A DNA stretch of 58,425 nt from Streptosporangiales bacterium (GTDB lineage: Bacteria; Actinomycetota; Actinomycetes; Streptosporangiales; WHST01), in assembly GCA_009379955.1 (NCBI GenBank), contig WHST01000028.1, positions 1 to 58,425 on the forward strand, read 5' to 3'. The translations under genes were made by a program, and so were the position numbers. Shown here in pieces: positions 20,123 through 28,805 of this stretch. The notes under the pieces are model-generated. The model was not told the DNA's origin and searched no databases. It saw only the letters and a list, made by a program, of their open reading frames with translations. Numbering within the stretch: the stretch's first letter is position 1; every line of letters starts with the position of its first letter.

Positions 20123-21154
20123 TCACGCGTGCCCCCTGCCCGCGGTGCTCTCGCGTACGGCCAGCCGCCACGGTGCGCTGACGGTGTCCGGCGGGCTCGT
20201 GTCGCCCGACATCCGGCGGGCGAGCTGCTCGACCGCGCGGACCGCGATCTCCGCCTTGTCCGGGGACACCGTCGTCAGCGTCGGCGTGGAGTACCGGCCG
20301 TCCTCGATGTCGTCGAAGCCGGCGATCGCGACGTCGTCGGGTACGCGTAGACCGCGCGCGAGCACCGCGCGCATCGCGCCGAGCGCCAGCAGGTCGTTGA
20401 AGCAGAAGACCGCGTCGGGCGGCTCGTCGAGGTCGAGCAGTCGCTCCATCGCGCGCAGGCCGTCCTCGCGCTGGAACCGTTCCACGACCATGGTGAGACC
20501 GGGGTCGTCGGCGATGCCCGCCGCGCGGAGTGCCTTCCGGTATCCCGCGGACCGATGGGCGGCGGTGTCGCGGCGGCGGTGCACCACCTCGCCGATGACA
20601 GCGATCCTGCGGCGGCCGAGGTCGAGCAGGTGCTCCGTCGCGCGGCGCGCGGCCGCCTCGTCGTCGATGGCGACGCGGTCGAACATCTCGGCCGGGCGTT
20701 CGCCGAGCAGTACGACGGGGCAGTTGCCGACCCGGCGCCGCAGGTCGTCCTCGGTCAGCCCGAGCGGGCTGAACAGCAGCCCGTCGAACAGCGCCGTCCG
20801 GTCGCGCCTGAGCACCAGCTCGCGCTCGCGCTCGGCGACGCCCTCGGTGCGGTCGAGCAGGACGGTGTACCCGCGTGCCTCGGCCTGGTCGACGACGTGG
20901 GCGGCGAGCTCGGTGAAGTACGGGACGTCGAACGGCAGCACGAGCGCGAGGAGCCCCGACCGGCCCTGCGACAGGCTGCGGGCCACCAGGTTGGGCCGGT
21001 AGCCGAGGTCGTCGAGTGCCTGCTGCACCCGGGCCCGGGTCTCGTCGGCGACGTAGGCGAACTCGTTGACGACGTTCGACACCGTGCGGACGGACACGCC
21101 GGCACGGTCGGCCACCTCGCGCTGTGTCACCACCCTGGGCGACCCTCCGTCCAT
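20123..21154 (-). CDS. LacI-family transcriptional regulator
   Basis: 343 residues from ATG at 21154. The HTH is at about residues 8-30 (VVTQREVADRAGVSVRTVSN) with the minor-groove hinge LGYRPNLVARSLSQGRSG. The rest is a periplasmic-binding-protein-like effector domain. It is divergent from the sugar-binding protein gene and upstream of the permeases on its own strand, so it most likely represses both. It is close in sequence to the second LacI protein at 27693 (same VSVRTVSNVVN and GYRPNL segments). The frame remains open further upstream but would place the HTH 40 residues in, so the shorter start is preferred. Confidence 0.9.
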   Translation of the reverse strand: MDGGSPRVVTQREVADRAGVSVRTVSNVVNEFAYVADETRARVQQALDDLGYRPNLVARSLSQGRSGLLALVLPFDVPYFTELAAHVVDQAEARGYTVLLDRTEGVAERERELVLRRDRTALFDGLLFSPLGLTEDDLRRRVGNCPVVLLGERPAEMFDRVAIDDEAAARRATEHLLDLGRRRIAVIGEVVHRRRDTAAHRSAGYRKALRAAGIADDPGLTMVVERFQREDGLRAMERLLDLDEPPDAVFCFNDLLALGAMRAVLARGLRVPDDVAIAGFDDIEDGRYSTPTLTTVSPDKAEIAVRAVEQLARRMSGDTSPPDTVSAPWRLAVRESTAGRGHA

Positions 21155-21197
21155 GTCCACTCCCTGCGACGGCCTCGAGATACGTCCAGGGACAGTC

Positions 21198-21244
21198 TTG
21201 CCGCGCGGCATGCATCGATGCAAGATGGTCTTGCCGCGCGGCAA
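21198..21244. promoter_or_regulatory. Triple palindrome, probable LacI operators
   Basis: Three perfect palindromes lie in a row: TGCCGCGCGGCA (21199-21210), TGCATCGATGCA (21211-21222) and TTGCCGCGCGGCAA (21231-21244). All are CG-centred, the LacI/GalR style. They lie between the regulator start at 21154 and the binding-protein start at 21305. Confidence 0.7.
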
Positions 21245-21304
21245 GGTCGCATTCGCTGGCCCGCCGTGGTTGCTCACCCTCGGTTACCCAGGAGGCCGGA
21301 GACC

Positions 21305-22774
21305 ATGACCGCGATGTCCAGGCGACGCTTCCTCGCCCTGTCCGGCGCCGTGGCTGCCGCCGCGGTGACAGGTGCCTGCGGCGGTGGCGGCGGTGGTGGC
21401 GGCGCCTCGCGGTCGCTCACCTGGTGGGACCACCAGAACCAGCTGGAGCAGGCCAAGGAGGCGATCTTCACGAAGTTCGCGAAGGCGAAGGGCGGAGTCC
21501 CGGTCCAGTACACGTACTACAACCCGCAGAAGATGGGGCAGGCGCTGCAGCTCGCCAAGCAGAGCGACCAGCTCCCCGACGTCCACTCCAACGCCGGCCT
21601 GCTGCTGCAGTCGGCGGCGCTGGTCGACGGTGGATGGGCGCAGCCGCTCGACCTGTCGGTCGAGGCGGCGGAGCGGCTGAAGGGCTCGCTGGTCGACGGC
21701 GTACACGTCTTCGACGGCAAGACGTACGCGTTCCCCATCTTCAGCCACCAGGTGTACGTCACGGTGAACTGGTTCAACACCAAGCTGGTCGAGAAGGCCG
21801 GTCTCGACCCCGATGCTCCGCCGGAGACCTACGACGAGTTCCGCGCGGCGGCTCGGGCCGTGCAGGACAAGGCGGGGGACAACACCTACGGGTGGGTGTG
21901 GAACATCGGGATGCCGGACCGGATGACCGCACAGGTCGACTACCTCGCCCAGGCCGCGGGCTTCGAGGGTGGTGGTGAGGGCTACCACGAAGGGAGGTTG
22001 TACCGCACGGGCGAATTCGCGTTCCACGCCGACGAGTATGTCGACGCGATCGAGTTCCTCGTCTCCCTGAGCAAGGACAAGCTCGTCGTGCCCGGCGCGA
22101 ACTCCTGGATCGACGACGTCGCGCGCGCCCGCTGGACCGCAGGCGCGTCCGCGTACTACTTCGACGGCCCGTGGTGCCCTGGCGTCGCGTTGAAGGACAC
22201 GCCGGACTTCGGCAAGTCCCTCGGCGTGGGCCCGATACTGCGACCAAACGCCGGCTCGCCGCTCGCGTTGTACCACCGGCAGCAGCTCGGCGACTACTGG
22301 CTCTCGCCCGGCGCCAAGAACGTCGAGGCGGCCAACGCCCTGCTGAGCGACTACTTCACGACGCCCGAGTACTCCGTGCAGGTCGCGAACACGATGTCGC
22401 AGCCGCCCCGTGACATCGAGGTGGTCGAGAAGTCGTCCGCGCATCCGGCGTACAAGAAGCTGATCGGCTGGTTCCGCGAGTCGGTGTTCGCGGCGCCTGA
22501 ACCGATCATCGGCAACCCCGACGTGCAGAAGGTGGAGATCGAGGGCAAGCGCGTCACGCCGACGCTCGGTGATATCACCCAGGGGGCGCTGACCGGTGAC
22601 ATCACTGACGTCCGCGGGGCGTTGAAGAAGCTCTCCGACGCGAGCAGCAAGGAGCGCGAGCGCGCCGTCGCCGCGGCGAAGAAGAAGGGCGCCGAGGTCG
22701 AGCTCGACGACTACGCGTTCCCCAACTGGAAGCCGGGCGCGGACTACACCAAGCAGATGTACGCCCAGCGGTGA
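21305..22774 (+). CDS. Sugar-binding lipoprotein of ABC importer
   Basis: 489 residues. A Tat-like signal (SRRRFLALSG) and lipobox VTGAC with Cys25 mark a membrane-anchored lipoprotein. A Gly-rich linker follows, then a family 1 extracellular solute-binding fold (LTWWDHQNQLEQAKEAI, AYYFDGPWCPGVAL). AGGAGG about 9-14 nt upstream supports ATG at 21305. The sulfatase gene overlaps its stop by 4 bp, so binding protein and sulfatase are coupled. It is divergent from the LacI gene and is its expected target. Confidence 0.93.
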   Translation: MTAMSRRRFLALSGAVAAAAVTGACGGGGGGGGASRSLTWWDHQNQLEQAKEAIFTKFAKAKGGVPVQYTYYNPQKMGQALQLAKQSDQLPDVHSNAGLLLQSAALVDGGWAQPLDLSVEAAERLKGSLVDGVHVFDGKTYAFPIFSHQVYVTVNWFNTKLVEKAGLDPDAPPETYDEFRAAARAVQDKAGDNTYGWVWNIGMPDRMTAQVDYLAQAAGFEGGGEGYHEGRLYRTGEFAFHADEYVDAIEFLVSLSKDKLVVPGANSWIDDVARARWTAGASAYYFDGPWCPGVALKDTPDFGKSLGVGPILRPNAGSPLALYHRQQLGDYWLSPGAKNVEAANALLSDYFTTPEYSVQVANTMSQPPRDIEVVEKSSAHPAYKKLIGWFRESVFAAPEPIIGNPDVQKVEIEGKRVTPTLGDITQGALTGDITDVRGALKKLSDASSKERERAVAAAKKKGAEVELDDYAFPNWKPGADYTKQMYAQR

Positions 22775-24243
22775 CGCTGCCGAACATCGTGCTGGTCATG
22801 ACCGACCAGCACCGTGCCGGCTTCACCGCGGCCGACGGCTTCGCCCTCGACACCATGCCGTTCCTCGACGGGCTGATGGCGTCCGGCATGCGGTTCCGCC
22901 GTGCGTACACCTCGTCGCCCGCATGCGTGCCGGCCCGCTGCAGCCTGCTCACCGGACGCTTCCCGACCGCGCACCGCGTACGGCAGAACAGTGCGGCGCG
23001 ACACGTGCTGCGCGGCGACGACCTCGTCGACGTGCTGCGCGACGCGGGCTACTCGCTGCAGTACGCGGGCAAGACGCACTTCTACCGGGAGGCCGGTGAC
23101 TTCGACGCGTTCGCGGCGCCGTACTGGCACGAACGCGGGCCCGACGGCGCGGCGCACGGCGAGGAGCGGCGGTTCGAGGAGTGGCTCGCCGGTCTCGACC
23201 ACGGCGTCGCGCACGAACCGACGCCGTTCCCGCTGGAGTGCCAGCTGCCGTACCGCATCGTGTCCGGCGCGATCGACTCGCTGTCGCACACGCCGGACGA
23301 CCGGCCGTACTTCGGCTGGCTGTCGTTCCCCGAGCCGCACAACCCGTACCAGGTGCCGGAGCCGTACTTCGGCATGTTCGCCGAGACCGACGTGCCCGAC
23401 CGGCTCGCCGGTCCGGAGGGCGCGGAGCGCAAGGGTGGCGACTGCCGCTGGCTGCGCAGGCTGGTCGAGGAGAAGCGGCCCGGCTACGACGACGGGTGGC
23501 GACGCTACCGGGCGAACTACTGCGGCATGCTCCGGCTGATCGACGACCAGCTGCGCCGGTTCTTCGCCGCGCTGATGGAGAGCGGGCGGGCCGAGAACAC
23601 GGTGGTGCTCTTCGTCAGCGACCACGGCGACTACGTCGGCGACTACGGCCTGCAGCGCAAGGGCGCGGGCATGCCCGAGTGCCTGATGCGCATCCCGTTC
23701 GCGGTGACGGGACCCGGCATGGTCGCGGACGTGAACGACCGCGACTTCGTCTCGCTCGTCGACGTCCTGCCGACGGTCTGCGACGCCGTCGGCGCCGAGA
23801 TCCCGTTGGGCGTACAGGGGCGCAGCCTCTGGCCGGTGCTGCGCGGCGAGCCGTACCCGGCGGAGGAGTTCGCGAGCATCTACGCCGAGCGCGGCTTCGG
23901 CGGCCTCCCGTACGGCGTCGACGAACGTCCGCCGCTGCACTTCGACTACGCCGGCCCGACGTTCGACGAGCTCAACACCGTGACGCAGTCAGGCACGACG
24001 GTGATGCTGCGCCGTGACCGGTGGAAGCTGCTGATGGACGAGAGCGGACGCGGCGAGCTCTACGACCTCGACGCCGACCCCGCCGAGCTGACGAACCGTT
24101 ACGACGACGCGTCGCTCACCGAGGTGCGTGCCGCACTCACCGCCGAGCTGCTGCGTTGGTCGATCCGCACCCGCGACGACCTCCCGCGGGCGGCGTACAC
24201 GCCCAGACGTGCGCCCCACAACTGGACCGGCTCGGCCCCGTGA
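22771..24243 (+). CDS. Type I (formylglycine-dependent) sulfatase
   Basis: 490 residues. The sulfatase signature is SPACVPARCSLLTGRFP with Cys52 in the C-x-P-x-R site that is oxidised to formylglycine. Metal-site Asp12 lies in VMTDQHR, and the second metal motif is VSDHGDYVGDYG. There is no signal peptide, so it should desulfate imported sugars in the cytoplasm. The GTG start overlaps the binding-protein stop (GTGA). Maturation needs a formylglycine-generating enzyme encoded elsewhere. Confidence 0.92.
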   Translation: MTLPNIVLVMTDQHRAGFTAADGFALDTMPFLDGLMASGMRFRRAYTSSPACVPARCSLLTGRFPTAHRVRQNSAARHVLRGDDLVDVLRDAGYSLQYAGKTHFYREAGDFDAFAAPYWHERGPDGAAHGEERRFEEWLAGLDHGVAHEPTPFPLECQLPYRIVSGAIDSLSHTPDDRPYFGWLSFPEPHNPYQVPEPYFGMFAETDVPDRLAGPEGAERKGGDCRWLRRLVEEKRPGYDDGWRRYRANYCGMLRLIDDQLRRFFAALMESGRAENTVVLFVSDHGDYVGDYGLQRKGAGMPECLMRIPFAVTGPGMVADVNDRDFVSLVDVLPTVCDAVGAEIPLGVQGRSLWPVLRGEPYPAEEFASIYAERGFGGLPYGVDERPPLHFDYAGPTFDELNTVTQSGTTVMLRRDRWKLLMDESGRGELYDLDADPAELTNRYDDASLTEVRAALTAELLRWSIRTRDDLPRAAYTPRRAPHNWTGSAP

Positions 24244-24270
24244 CCTCGCCGCGTGCGGGGGGTCGCCCGC

Positions 24271-24326
24271 ACCCGTGAGGGGCACCCTCACCGCGTCATA
24301 GCAAGGTGAGGGTGCCCCTCACGGGT
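24271..24326. terminator. 22-bp-stem palindrome at a convergent junction (copy 1)
   Basis: A perfect 22-bp stem (24271-24292 with 24305-24326; core GTGAGGGGCACCCTCAC) encloses a 12-nt loop gcgtcatagcaa. It lies between the 3' ends of the sulfatase and permease genes. Related copies occur at 28717-28770 and 38290-38343, also at convergent ends. A bidirectional terminator is likely, though no T-run is present. Confidence 0.75.
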
Positions 24327-24369
24327 CCCCGGTCTTGGCGCTGGCGGCCCTACGCGGCGGCGGACCTCG

Positions 24370-25263
24370 TCACTTGTCGATGCCCGTGGTGGCGACGCCC
24401 TCGACGATGCGGCGCTGGAAGACCAGGAAGACGATCAGCAGTGGGAGCGCGCCGAGCACCGCCGACGCCATCAGCTGCGCGTAGCGGATGCCGAAGCTCG
24501 ACTGCACCGTGACGAGACCGACGGGGATCGTCATCATCTTGGTGTTGGTCATGACGAGCAGCGGCCAGAGGAAGTTGTTCCAGCTGGTGACGAAGCTGAA
24601 GATCGCCACGGCCGAGATGATCGGCCTGGACAGCGGCAGGTAGATCTGCCGGTAGATGCGGAACCAGCCCGCGCCGTCGGCTCGAGCGGAGTCGGAGAGC
24701 TCCTTCGGCAGACCGGAGAAGAACACCGAGAAGACCAGCACCATCGGGGTGCAGGCCACGATCGGCAGCACCAGCGCCCAGTAGGTGTTGAGCAGTCCCA
24801 GCGCCTCGAACTCGCGGAACATCGGCAGGATGATCGCCTCGCTGGGCAGCAGGAGGCCTGCGACGAGCAGCGCCATGAACGCGCGCCGGCCGGCGAACCT
24901 CGTCTGCGACAGCGCGAAGCCCGCCATCGAGCACACGACGACCGTGAGGAACGCCGCGATCGCCGACGACACCGCGCTGTTGAGGTACCAGTTCTGCATG
25001 TCGCCCATGGCGAAGATCGAGCGGTACGCCTCGAGCGTCCAGTTGTCGGTCCACCACGAGCTCGGGTTGGCGGCGATCTCGGCCTCGGGTCGCAACGACG
25101 TGACGCCCGCCCACAGCAGCGGGATGAGCCAGAGCGCGGCGAACACCAGCAGGACGAGGGTGCAGAAGGCGTTGAACCAGCGCGTGCGCCAGTCGATGTC
25201 GGACTGCGTGACCTTGGCGGGCACGTCGGCGCTGCGCGCGGTGCTGGACGTCACGGCTGCCAT
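24370..25263 (-). CDS. Sugar ABC transporter permease (MalG type)
   Basis: 297 residues, six membrane helices. EAA loop: ELSDSARADGAGWFRIYRQIYLP. It starts one base after the stop of the MalF-type gene (TGA-G-ATG), so it is translationally coupled. Second importer of the window; the partner lipoprotein is encoded at 26218. Confidence 0.92.
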   Translation of the reverse strand: MAAVTSSTARSADVPAKVTQSDIDWRTRWFNAFCTLVLLVFAALWLIPLLWAGVTSLRPEAEIAANPSSWWTDNWTLEAYRSIFAMGDMQNWYLNSAVSSAIAAFLTVVVCSMAGFALSQTRFAGRRAFMALLVAGLLLPSEAIILPMFREFEALGLLNTYWALVLPIVACTPMVLVFSVFFSGLPKELSDSARADGAGWFRIYRQIYLPLSRPIISAVAIFSFVTSWNNFLWPLLVMTNTKMMTIPVGLVTVQSSFGIRYAQLMASAVLGALPLLIVFLVFQRRIVEGVATTGIDK

Positions 25264-25264
25264 C

Positions 25265-26203
25265 TCACGCCCTCCTGGTCAGGCGGCGGGACACGAGGAA
25301 CCAGACGATCGCGACGAGCACGACCAGCGCGAGGTAGACCATCGACGCCGCGGCGCCGTAACCGGCGCGATAGTCGGTGAACCCGGTGTCCAGGATGAAC
25401 TGCAGCACGGGACGGGCGGCGTTGTCCGGACCGGACGCACCGTTGAACAGCGAGTAGATCTGCCCGAAGACCTTCAACGACGCCACGATCTGCAGCACCA
25501 GGATCAGCACGGTCGTGCGGCGCAGCATCGGCACCGTGATCCGCCACATCCTGGCCCACGGTCCCGCGCCGTCGATGGACGCGGCCTCGTAGACGTCGCG
25601 GGGGATGTCCTGCAGGCCGGCGAGGTAGAGCACGAAGTTGAAGCCGAGCGTCCACCACACGGTGAGTAGGGCGACGCCGGGGACGGACCACGCCGGGTCG
25701 GACAGCCAGCCGGGGGTGGGGAGGCCGAGCGCCGTCAGCCACGTGCCGTACAGGCCGATCTCGGGGGCGTACAGCCAGGCGAACACGAGGCCGGCCACCG
25801 ACACCGGGACGACGAACGGCGCGAAGAACACGAGCCGGAAGAACCAGCGTCCGCGGCGCAGCCGGTCGGTGAGGATCGCCAGAACGAGGGCGATGACGAC
25901 CAGCGGAGGCGTGGTGAGGAGGGTGAACAGCACGGTGTGCCACATCGACGCCCAGAAGTCGGCGCTGGTGAGCACGGCGCCGTAGTTCCCGAGCCCGGCG
26001 AAGCCGGAGAGCCCGGGACGCACCAGGCTCGTGTCGAAGAAGCTCATCACGAGGCCGTAGACGGTGGGCACGATGAGGAACGCGACGTAGAGCACCGTGA
26101 ACGGCGCCAGGAGTCCCCATGCGGGTCCAGAGTCGCGGCGCTCGCCGCGGGACGGAACGGTGCTGACGTCGTGCACCGGTGCAACGACGATCTGGGTCGC
26201 CAT
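25265..26203 (-). CDS. Sugar ABC transporter permease (MalF type)
   Basis: 312 residues from ATG at 26203 (MATQIVVAPVHD). Six membrane helices, with EAA loop DVYEAASIDGAGPWARMWRITVP. The gene is 14 bp downstream of the binding-protein stop. A long frame open upstream runs through the binding-protein gene and is not used. Confidence 0.92.
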   Translation of the reverse strand: MATQIVVAPVHDVSTVPSRGERRDSGPAWGLLAPFTVLYVAFLIVPTVYGLVMSFFDTSLVRPGLSGFAGLGNYGAVLTSADFWASMWHTVLFTLLTTPPLVVIALVLAILTDRLRRGRWFFRLVFFAPFVVPVSVAGLVFAWLYAPEIGLYGTWLTALGLPTPGWLSDPAWSVPGVALLTVWWTLGFNFVLYLAGLQDIPRDVYEAASIDGAGPWARMWRITVPMLRRTTVLILVLQIVASLKVFGQIYSLFNGASGPDNAARPVLQFILDTGFTDYRAGYGAAASMVYLALVVLVAIVWFLVSRRLTRRA

Positions 26204-26217
26204 GGGTGTCCTCCGGT

Positions 26218-27579
26218 CTAGCCGACGGGCGGGGGAGTGTTGGCGAACTCGGCCAGGTTGCGCCGAATGGCCCGCACGGCCTGCTCCGGTTCCAGTCGGC
26301 CGGCCTTCAGTCCCGCCACGGGGTCGCCGAACGCGTTCTCGAAGTTCGAGCCCGCGCCTGAGTACCAGGCGGGCGGGTCGTAGCGGGCGGCGTACGCGGC
26401 CCTCGTGTAACTGGACTGCGGATCGAGCTCGCGGTACTCCTTGCTCTCCTGGATCGGCAGCCACGCGGGCACGTGGCCGCCCTGCGCCCAGGTGAGGCTG
26501 TTCTCGAGCAGGAACTTCGCGTACTGCAGGATCAGGTCGCGACGCTGTGGGTCGCGCGAGGAGTCCTTGGGCAGCACGAACGCGTGCGAGTCTGCCCACA
26601 CCACGTACTCGTCGAAGACCTGGGGGAAGGTGGTCATGCCGAACGGCGTCTTCGAGGTCAGGAACGTGGTGACCTCCCACGGACCCTGGAAGTAGAAGCC
26701 CGCCTTGCCCGTGGAGAACGCGGTGATCGCGCCCGGGTAGTCGATGTCGGGCATGACCTTCTTCTCGACCGTGAGCTCGGCCTGGTAGGTGAGCGCCTGG
26801 ACGGCCTTGTCGTCGTCGAGGACGATGCGGGCGCCGTCGTCGGCGAGGATGTCGTTGCCGCCGAGCTGCCAGTACAGGGTGGAGAACTCCCGCCAGCAGG
26901 TGGCCGGGTCGGCGATGGTCGCGGACACACCGCCGTACTGCCCCGTCACCTTCTTGGCCGCCGCCATCGCGTCGGCGAGCGCGTCGCGTCCGTCGAGGTT
27001 CTTCAGGGCGCCGTCGGCGTCGAGCAGGCCGGCCTTCTTGCAGACGTCCTTGTGGTAGTAGAGCACCCACGGGTGGGTGTCGAGCGGGAGCGCGTAGAGG
27101 GTGTCGCCGACATGGGACTGTTGCCACGCCGCGGGCGTGAACTTGTCCTCGGTGATGCCGTGGCGCGCGAGCACCTCGGTGTCGAGCGGCTCGAGCAGGT
27201 CGGCCTCGGCGAACGTCGGGTAGCGGTCGAGGTGGGCGATCGCGATGTCCGGCGGGCTGTCGCCGAGCGTGGCCAGCGAGAGCTTGGTGTAGTAGGGCGC
27301 GCCCCAGGTGAGGGTGACCGGGGTGAGGTCGATCTCGGGGTGCGCCTTGACGTAGGCGTCCTGCATCTCGATCATCCGGACGCCGTCGCCGCCGCCGAAC
27401 GGGTTCCAGTAGGTGAGCGACCGTGTCGCCGGGCCGGCGCCGGTGAGCCCGGTCACCAGCGGAGAGCCGCACGCGGTGGCGCCGAGTCCGCCGAGCGTCA
27501 GCAGTCCTGCCCCTCGCAACAGGCTGCGCCGACTGATGCCCGGCCGGCCGCTCTGCCGGCCGCGGGGGTCTGTGCTCAT
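26218..27579 (-). CDS. Sugar-binding lipoprotein of ABC importer
   Basis: 453 residues. Twin-arginine signal (GISRRSLLRGAGLL) and a lipobox GATAC with Cys37. The fold is family 1 solute-binding (SLTYWNPFGGGDGVRMIEMQ; ITAFSTGKAGFYFQGPWEV). ATG at 27579 is chosen for GGAAGGA upstream and for a proper signal-peptide length; the frame is open further 5' through the operator region. It is divergent from the second LacI gene. Confidence 0.93.
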   Translation of the reverse strand: MSTDPRGRQSGRPGISRRSLLRGAGLLTLGGLGATACGSPLVTGLTGAGPATRSLTYWNPFGGGDGVRMIEMQDAYVKAHPEIDLTPVTLTWGAPYYTKLSLATLGDSPPDIAIAHLDRYPTFAEADLLEPLDTEVLARHGITEDKFTPAAWQQSHVGDTLYALPLDTHPWVLYYHKDVCKKAGLLDADGALKNLDGRDALADAMAAAKKVTGQYGGVSATIADPATCWREFSTLYWQLGGNDILADDGARIVLDDDKAVQALTYQAELTVEKKVMPDIDYPGAITAFSTGKAGFYFQGPWEVTTFLTSKTPFGMTTFPQVFDEYVVWADSHAFVLPKDSSRDPQRRDLILQYAKFLLENSLTWAQGGHVPAWLPIQESKEYRELDPQSSYTRAAYAARYDPPAWYSGAGSNFENAFGDPVAGLKAGRLEPEQAVRAIRRNLAEFANTPPPVG

Positions 27580-27610
27580 CGAGCGTCCTTCCGCGCAGGG
27601 TAGGGATAAG

Positions 27611-27638
27611 CTTGCAACGATGCATACAACGTCGCAAG
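27611..27638. promoter_or_regulatory. 28-bp dyad, probable operator of second LacI regulator
   Basis: The segment starts CTTGCAACGATGCA and ends ACGTCGCAAG and matches its own reverse complement at 22 of 28 positions. Half-sites resemble TGCATCGATGCA of the first locus. It sits between the divergent binding-protein and LacI starts. Confidence 0.6.
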
Positions 27639-27692
27639 GGGTCAATCTCGCCGGATCGTCCCGTGCGAGGATGAGGCAGGAAGGGGTCTGGG

Positions 27693-28754
27693 ATGGCGGT
27701 GACGCTCCGTGACGTGGCGCGGCACGCGGGAGTCTCCGTGCGCACGGTCTCCAACGTCGTCAACGACTTCCCCTACGTCGCCACGGCCACCAGGGAGCGG
27801 GTGCAGCGGTCGCTCACCGAGCTCGGGTACCGGCCCAACCTCGCGGCGCGCAACCTGCGGCGCGGCCGTTCGGGCATGATCGCGCTGGTCCTCCCCGAGC
27901 TCGACGTGCCGTACTTCTCCGAGCTGACCCGGCTGATCATCGAGACCGCGCGGCGCCGGCACTACACGGTGGTGGTCGACCAGACCGACGGTGACCCGGA
28001 CGAGGAACGCCGGCTCGTCCTCGCCTCGGGTCGCGACCACCTGTTCGACGGGCTGATCTTCAGCCCGCTGGCACTGTCCGGCGACGACCTGCGCAGGCGC
28101 GACGAGGCGGGGCCTCCCGTGGTGCTGCTCGGCGAGCACATCGACGCGGCACCGTTCGACCACATCGCCATCGACAACGTCGCGGCCGCGCGGGCGGCGA
28201 CGACCCATCTCTTCGAGGTGGGACGCCGACGCGTCGCCGCACTCGGCGACCAGCCGTTCCTCAGCGGCGAGACCGCGCAGTACCGCACGGCCGGCTACCG
28301 CGAGGCGCACGCCGCCGCCGGTCGTACCGTCGATCCGAGCCTGGTCGTCGCCGCGCGGCACTTCCACCGGGCCGACGGCGCGACGGCGATGGCGCACCTG
28401 CTCGACCTGCCGGAGCCGCCCGACGCCGTCTTCTGCTACAACGACCTGCTCGCGTTCGGCGCGATGCGCACCCTGCTCAGCCGCGGGCTCCGGGTGCCCG
28501 ACGACGTCGCCGTCGTCGGCTTCGACGGCACCGAGGAGGGGCGCTACACGACGCCGACCCTCACCACCGTCGCGCCGGACAAGGCACGCATCGCCGAGCT
28601 GGCCGTCGACACGCTGCTCGCCAGGCTCGGCGGCGCCGACATACCGGTGCAGAAGCTCACTCCGCCGTACCGGCTCGAGATACGGGAGAGCACCGCAGGC
28701 GGGGGAGGAAACCGGCCCCGTGAGGGGCACCCCGACGGGGTCAGGGCACGGTGA
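27693..28754 (+). CDS. LacI-family transcriptional regulator
   Basis: 353 residues. HTH at about residues 3-25 (VTLRDVARHAGVSVRTVSN) and hinge LGYRPNLAARNLRRGRSG, followed by the sugar-binding effector domain. It is paralogous to the regulator at 20123-21154. Divergent from the second binding-protein gene and presumably its repressor. The last dozen or so residues (from about NRPREGHP) are encoded by the 5' part of a palindromic repeat, so the original stop was probably displaced when the repeat arrived. Confidence 0.92.
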   Translation: MAVTLRDVARHAGVSVRTVSNVVNDFPYVATATRERVQRSLTELGYRPNLAARNLRRGRSGMIALVLPELDVPYFSELTRLIIETARRRHYTVVVDQTDGDPDEERRLVLASGRDHLFDGLIFSPLALSGDDLRRRDEAGPPVVLLGEHIDAAPFDHIAIDNVAAARAATTHLFEVGRRRVAALGDQPFLSGETAQYRTAGYREAHAAAGRTVDPSLVVAARHFHRADGATAMAHLLDLPEPPDAVFCYNDLLAFGAMRTLLSRGLRVPDDVAVVGFDGTEEGRYTTPTLTTVAPDKARIAELAVDTLLARLGGADIPVQKLTPPYRLEIRESTAGGGGNRPREGHPDGVRAR

Positions 28755-28770
28755 GGGTGCCGTTCACGGG
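28717..28770. terminator. Palindrome at a convergent junction (copy 2, imperfect)
   Basis: CCCGTGAGGGGCACCC (28717-28732) pairs with GGGTGCCGTTCACGGG (28755-28770), 14 of 16 matches. It overlaps the 3' end of the LacI gene and lies before the convergent P450 gene end. It is the same element as at 24271 and 38290. Confidence 0.65.
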
Positions 28771-28805
28771 TCCGACTCCGCGGCCGCGCGGGACGTGACG
28801 CCGGC

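Noticed and set aside
20013..21215. 400-codon minus-strand frame over the LacI gene
   Set aside because: Out-of-frame Arg-rich translation of the LacI region, without motifs.
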